This document shows positions 61,370 to 64,000 of a stretch of 64,000 bases of DNA, in pieces (within the stretch, counting starts at the first letter, position 1; each line of letters starts with the position of its first letter). The stretch covers positions 42,557,610 through 42,621,609 of the forward strand of contig OX578279.1 in assembly GCA_951217055.1 (NCBI GenBank). Reading direction: 5' to 3'. This DNA is from Gerris lacustris. Lineage: Eukaryota; Arthropoda; Insecta; Hemiptera; Gerridae. Position numbers and translations under genes: made by a program. Below the pieces are notes generated by a model. It saw only the letters and a list, made by a program, of their open reading frames with translations, was not told the DNA's origin and did not search any database.

Positions 61370-62090
61370 TTAGGGTCTGCTTAGGTAAAACCAAGGACCC
61401 TTATATTTTCCTGCGTGTGTCTGTTTGTTAGTCCGTCCGTCTGTCGCCTGCTCTCACGGTGACACCTTTTGTCCGATCACTTTGAAATTTAGCATATATG
61501 AGTATAGTACCTACACCTACCCACACATTTTAAAAATAAAACGACTTAAAAAAATATTTTTCAAAAAAATAAGAGTAAAAAAACTTAAGGCTTAAAAAAT
61601 AATTGATTTTTCTGGAGACCGTGTGGGGTATCATATGAGAGGGTACGTCGAGCTGATTACAAAAATATATAATTTTTTGGTTACAACTTTGATTGGGCGA
61701 GTGTAGGCGTGTTTGAAGTTGGCGTGAAAAGTGTCTCCCTTCTATCTCGCTTATGGGATTGCAAAAATTCTGAACATTCTTCGACCAAAAGTAATTATAC
61801 AACTTTTTTGAAATTGTTGAATTTTTTTTGTTGTTTTTATTGACAAAATACGTTTTTTTTTTAGTTATGCTCTTTTGGATGTATTTATACGTTTATAGTC
61901 TGGTTCACTGGCAAAAAAGACTTTATCAGAAGTTTTTTTTATGTGTTTTGAGAATATCAGACCCATAGGATAGTTCAAAGTAGCCTTTTAGCATTTTAAA
62001 AAGCTACATCAATAGGTACTACTTAAACAATACTGTGTTGCCTACGGACCCCCGCTGTGTGCTGACTAGCACACACTTGACCTGTTTATT
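61370..62090 (+). mobile_element. Family D repeat, copy 2
   Basis: Same blocks as 45769-46488 in the opposite orientation: 'ccaaggacccttatattttc', 'gggtacgtcgagctgatta', 'acattcttcgaccaaaag', 'gcctacggaccc' and the outer 'tgtgctgactagcacaca'. The left TIR is decayed ('agggtctgcttagg'). Only shadows of reading frames. Confidence 0.75.
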
Positions 62091-62435
62091 TCATTAGCGT
62101 CAGCAGTATTTTATTTAAATGCGGCATGAAACGCTGCTGATGTGCATTACCTTGGGAGCTCTAGCCTAGGGAGTTGCTTTTTAATTTTTTTAATTAAATT
62201 ATATTTATTTTTTAAATTAAATTTCTTTTTTTTAAATTTCAATATTTACTAACGTTTTTAGGCAAAATGTTAGTTATTATGAAGACACTGATATAATATA
62301 ATCACTGGTTATTATCATGCTATTAAAAAATTAAGATGTTTTGGGCCTCAGTATTTTTAGTCGAATGGTGTAGAGGTCCTATCACATCAAGATTAATATG
62401 CCAATCAATTAATCCTAATAATGAGAGGTGAGATC
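62091..62435. other. AT-rich noncoding DNA
   Basis: Nothing recognised. Confidence 0.5.
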
Positions 62436-62579
62436 AATATTTTACTATTAATATTCATAATAGACCGAATACTTTTTGTTCTTATGCTTTTCTTTCTAAA
62501 ATCATCAAAATTATTTTAGAAAGAAAAGCATAAGCACAAAAAGTATTCGGTCTATTATGAATATTAATAGTAAAATATT
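62436..62579. repeat. Long near-perfect palindrome, 67-bp arms
   Basis: Left arm 62436-62502 and right arm 62513-62579 are reverse complements except for one base (t/g next to 'cttatgc'), separated by 10 bp 'catcaaaatt'. Neither arm occurs elsewhere in the window. It may be a recent inverted duplication or a tiny foldback element; no target duplication is clear. Confidence 0.92.
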
Positions 62580-62960
62580 AATATAAAATATATATATCAC
62601 TCCTGCAATATTTTGATATTTCTGAAGTGAGCCTAATAGAGTATCAAGGAACTAGGAATTATATATGTCACACATGAAGTATAAAATACAAACACATTGT
62701 TATGTTTACTATGGAGTTTACAGTTTTGAGCCAAATGCGCATCCATATACCTACTATAGAAAATTATTTTTCTAGGGAATTCTTAATTTTAACCCCTAAA
62801 TTTAGAGATCTAAAATATAAAAACCATTATCCTCCAACAAATGCATTTATGCGGTGTTAATAAATGTCCCCCTCCCCTTTAAAATATTTTATTTAATTTC
62901 CAAAATATGTAAACCAACTTAAGGAGATTGAGACTACAGAGCAGAGATATAAATGATCTA
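62580..62960. other. AT-rich noncoding DNA
   Basis: Nothing recognised. Confidence 0.5.
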
Positions 62961-63185
62961 AGGGTGGCCGCACACTGGCTATTTTTCCCAAGCAACTTTT
63001 AATCACCGAAAATAGAACACGTGATATCTTATGTTGGCTCGCACACGAGCGACTAAATAGTTGCGGCGATTTAAAAATTCCAACCTGTCCTATTCGTTGG
63101 GTGAGTCAACTGTTGCCCGCGGAATGAAACATACAGGTTTAGACCTGTCCCCGCACACGGGCGATTAAAAGTTGCTCTCTTAAAG
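62961..63185. repeat. Repeat with iterated 'gcacacgrgcga...gttgc' motif
   Basis: The phrase 'gcacac', then 'gcga' and 'taaaagttgc', recurs at about 63041 and 63153, and a related 'gcacactggc' to 'aagcaacttttaa' is at 62970. Such GCACAC-led ends occur in small insect DNA elements. No matched right terminus, so it is probably a fragment. Confidence 0.5.
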
Positions 63186-63354
63186 CTCAGTTGACGATTT
63201 CTTCGCGTAGTTACTGCTAATCTTTCCTCTGGTCATACTGTCATTCGTAAATTTGTACCCTGATATGAAATAGGAGGCACTTCCAGCATCAAAAGATTCT
63301 CAAAACTTTCCTAGCACATGCTAAAATATAATTATTACATTTATTTTTAGATAT

Positions 63355-63936
63355 TTTTAGGGTTTCGAGGTCATCCTAGAAACCCTTATGCTTTTGGTAG
63401 TTCGTCCGTCCGTCGGGTCTTGGAGTATATTGCCAGACCTACTAAAGCTACAGATATGAAATTTGGTATACAAATGTGCATCGCGTTTCTAAAATGGCGG
63501 CCATTTTATCTCCGAAAAAATTAAAACAAAACGCAAAAAAAGGCAAACTACATAAATATACTTCTCTGTAGTTCAATGATATTTCCGCAATTTGATATAA
63601 AAAAGTCAAAATTTAGAATTTTTGTGGGCCGTAACTATGCAGACATAAAAATTTAATTTTTCGAAAATTTGAAGTTGCGTACCATTTTAAAGGTATTGAA
63701 ATTTGGTTCACAAATGTATATCGCGTTTCCAAAACGGCAGCCATTTTTCCTTTAAAAGAACCAAATAAGTGCATACCTAAGATACTAAACTAAATTATAT
63801 AATATATAATATGCACTCCTTGTTTCTTAAAATTGCAATTTTTTATTTTATTTTAAATAATGTTCGATTTATGAAGTTTTATGGCCGAAGAAACCCTTTT
63901 AGTAACTTGCTGGCAAGTACTTGACGGGATTTTTTT
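63355..63936 (+). repeat. Family E-like repeat with internal duplication
   Basis: Opens 'ttagggtttcgaggtcatcc' with 'tagaaaccctta' after it and closes with 'agaaacccttttagtaactt' to 'cttgacgggattt'. The block 'gaaatttggt' ... 'tcgcgtttc' ... 'aaaatggcggccattttat' is present twice (about 63460-63515 and 63700-63755). Its closing 65 bp match 1176-1240. Confidence 0.6.
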
Positions 63937-64000
63937 ATACTGTCAAACAAATTATGAAATTGCCCTTCTATCAGTCTTCTGCTAATTAGAGGATGGGTCC

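Overview
The window looks like AT-rich nuclear DNA from an animal, most likely an insect. Support comes from a Ty3/gypsy element with a tRNA-Trp-like primer site, tRNA-derived SINE-like insertions, many small inverted-repeat DNA elements, long microsatellites and no compact gene organisation. A sap-sucking hemipteran is a guess from the style of the repeats, not a result. I could not support any host protein-coding gene, rRNA or functional tRNA. Almost every reading frame is short, AT-driven and without a recognisable domain.

Layout. 1-4.5 kb is unannotatable AT-rich DNA with two more GC-balanced patches. 4.5-6.2 kb is an old repeat (family C) split by a 1.25-kb TIR element with a 9-bp target duplication. 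7.5-8.4 kb is a TIR-bounded repeat (family E) with an internal duplication. 11.9-15.4 kb holds a strong hairpin, a tRNA-like fragment, part of family B, a 594-bp foldback element at a TA site and a family A copy. 18.1-19.1 and 21.6-23.5 kb are family B copies, the second a tandem or nested cluster, followed by an ATCGAT-rich element. Further family A copies lie at 24.8, 27.3, 49.0 and, degenerate, 58.1 kb.

The centre (29.0-35.2 kb) is a nest. A non-autonomous element with gggg-type termini at 29006 and 35161 was entered by a Ty3/gypsy retrotransposon (29266-33854, 4-bp duplication AATT) and contains a 582-bp foldback (34201-34782). The gypsy gag was in turn hit by an inverted SINE-like insertion (12-bp duplication). 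The gypsy LTRs differ by one base, yet the coding region is broken by frameshifts, stops and that insertion.

At 36.0-37.4 and 42.3-43.8 kb lie two oppositely oriented copies of a 1.4-1.5-kb TIR element carrying eight or nine copies of the motif GTAATGAGTGTTAC. The second copy sits inside a further region with TIR-like ends (41.7-44.2 kb). A hAT-type element with a perfect 8-bp duplication is at 44533-45074. Beyond that are family D copies (45.8 and 61.4 kb), several small TIR elements, a four-unit 131-bp tandem repeat (52.1-52.65 kb), a second family C region (55-57.2 kb), a retroposed poly-A tail at 59.2 kb, a full-headed SINE-like insertion with an inverted tail (59.4-59.8 kb), and a near-perfect 67-bp-arm palindrome at 62.5 kb.

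The window therefore reads as a dense, nested graveyard of mostly non-autonomous elements. Only the gypsy element carries recognisable enzymes; the others would have depended on proteins encoded elsewhere. Family letters (A-E) are labels made for this answer.
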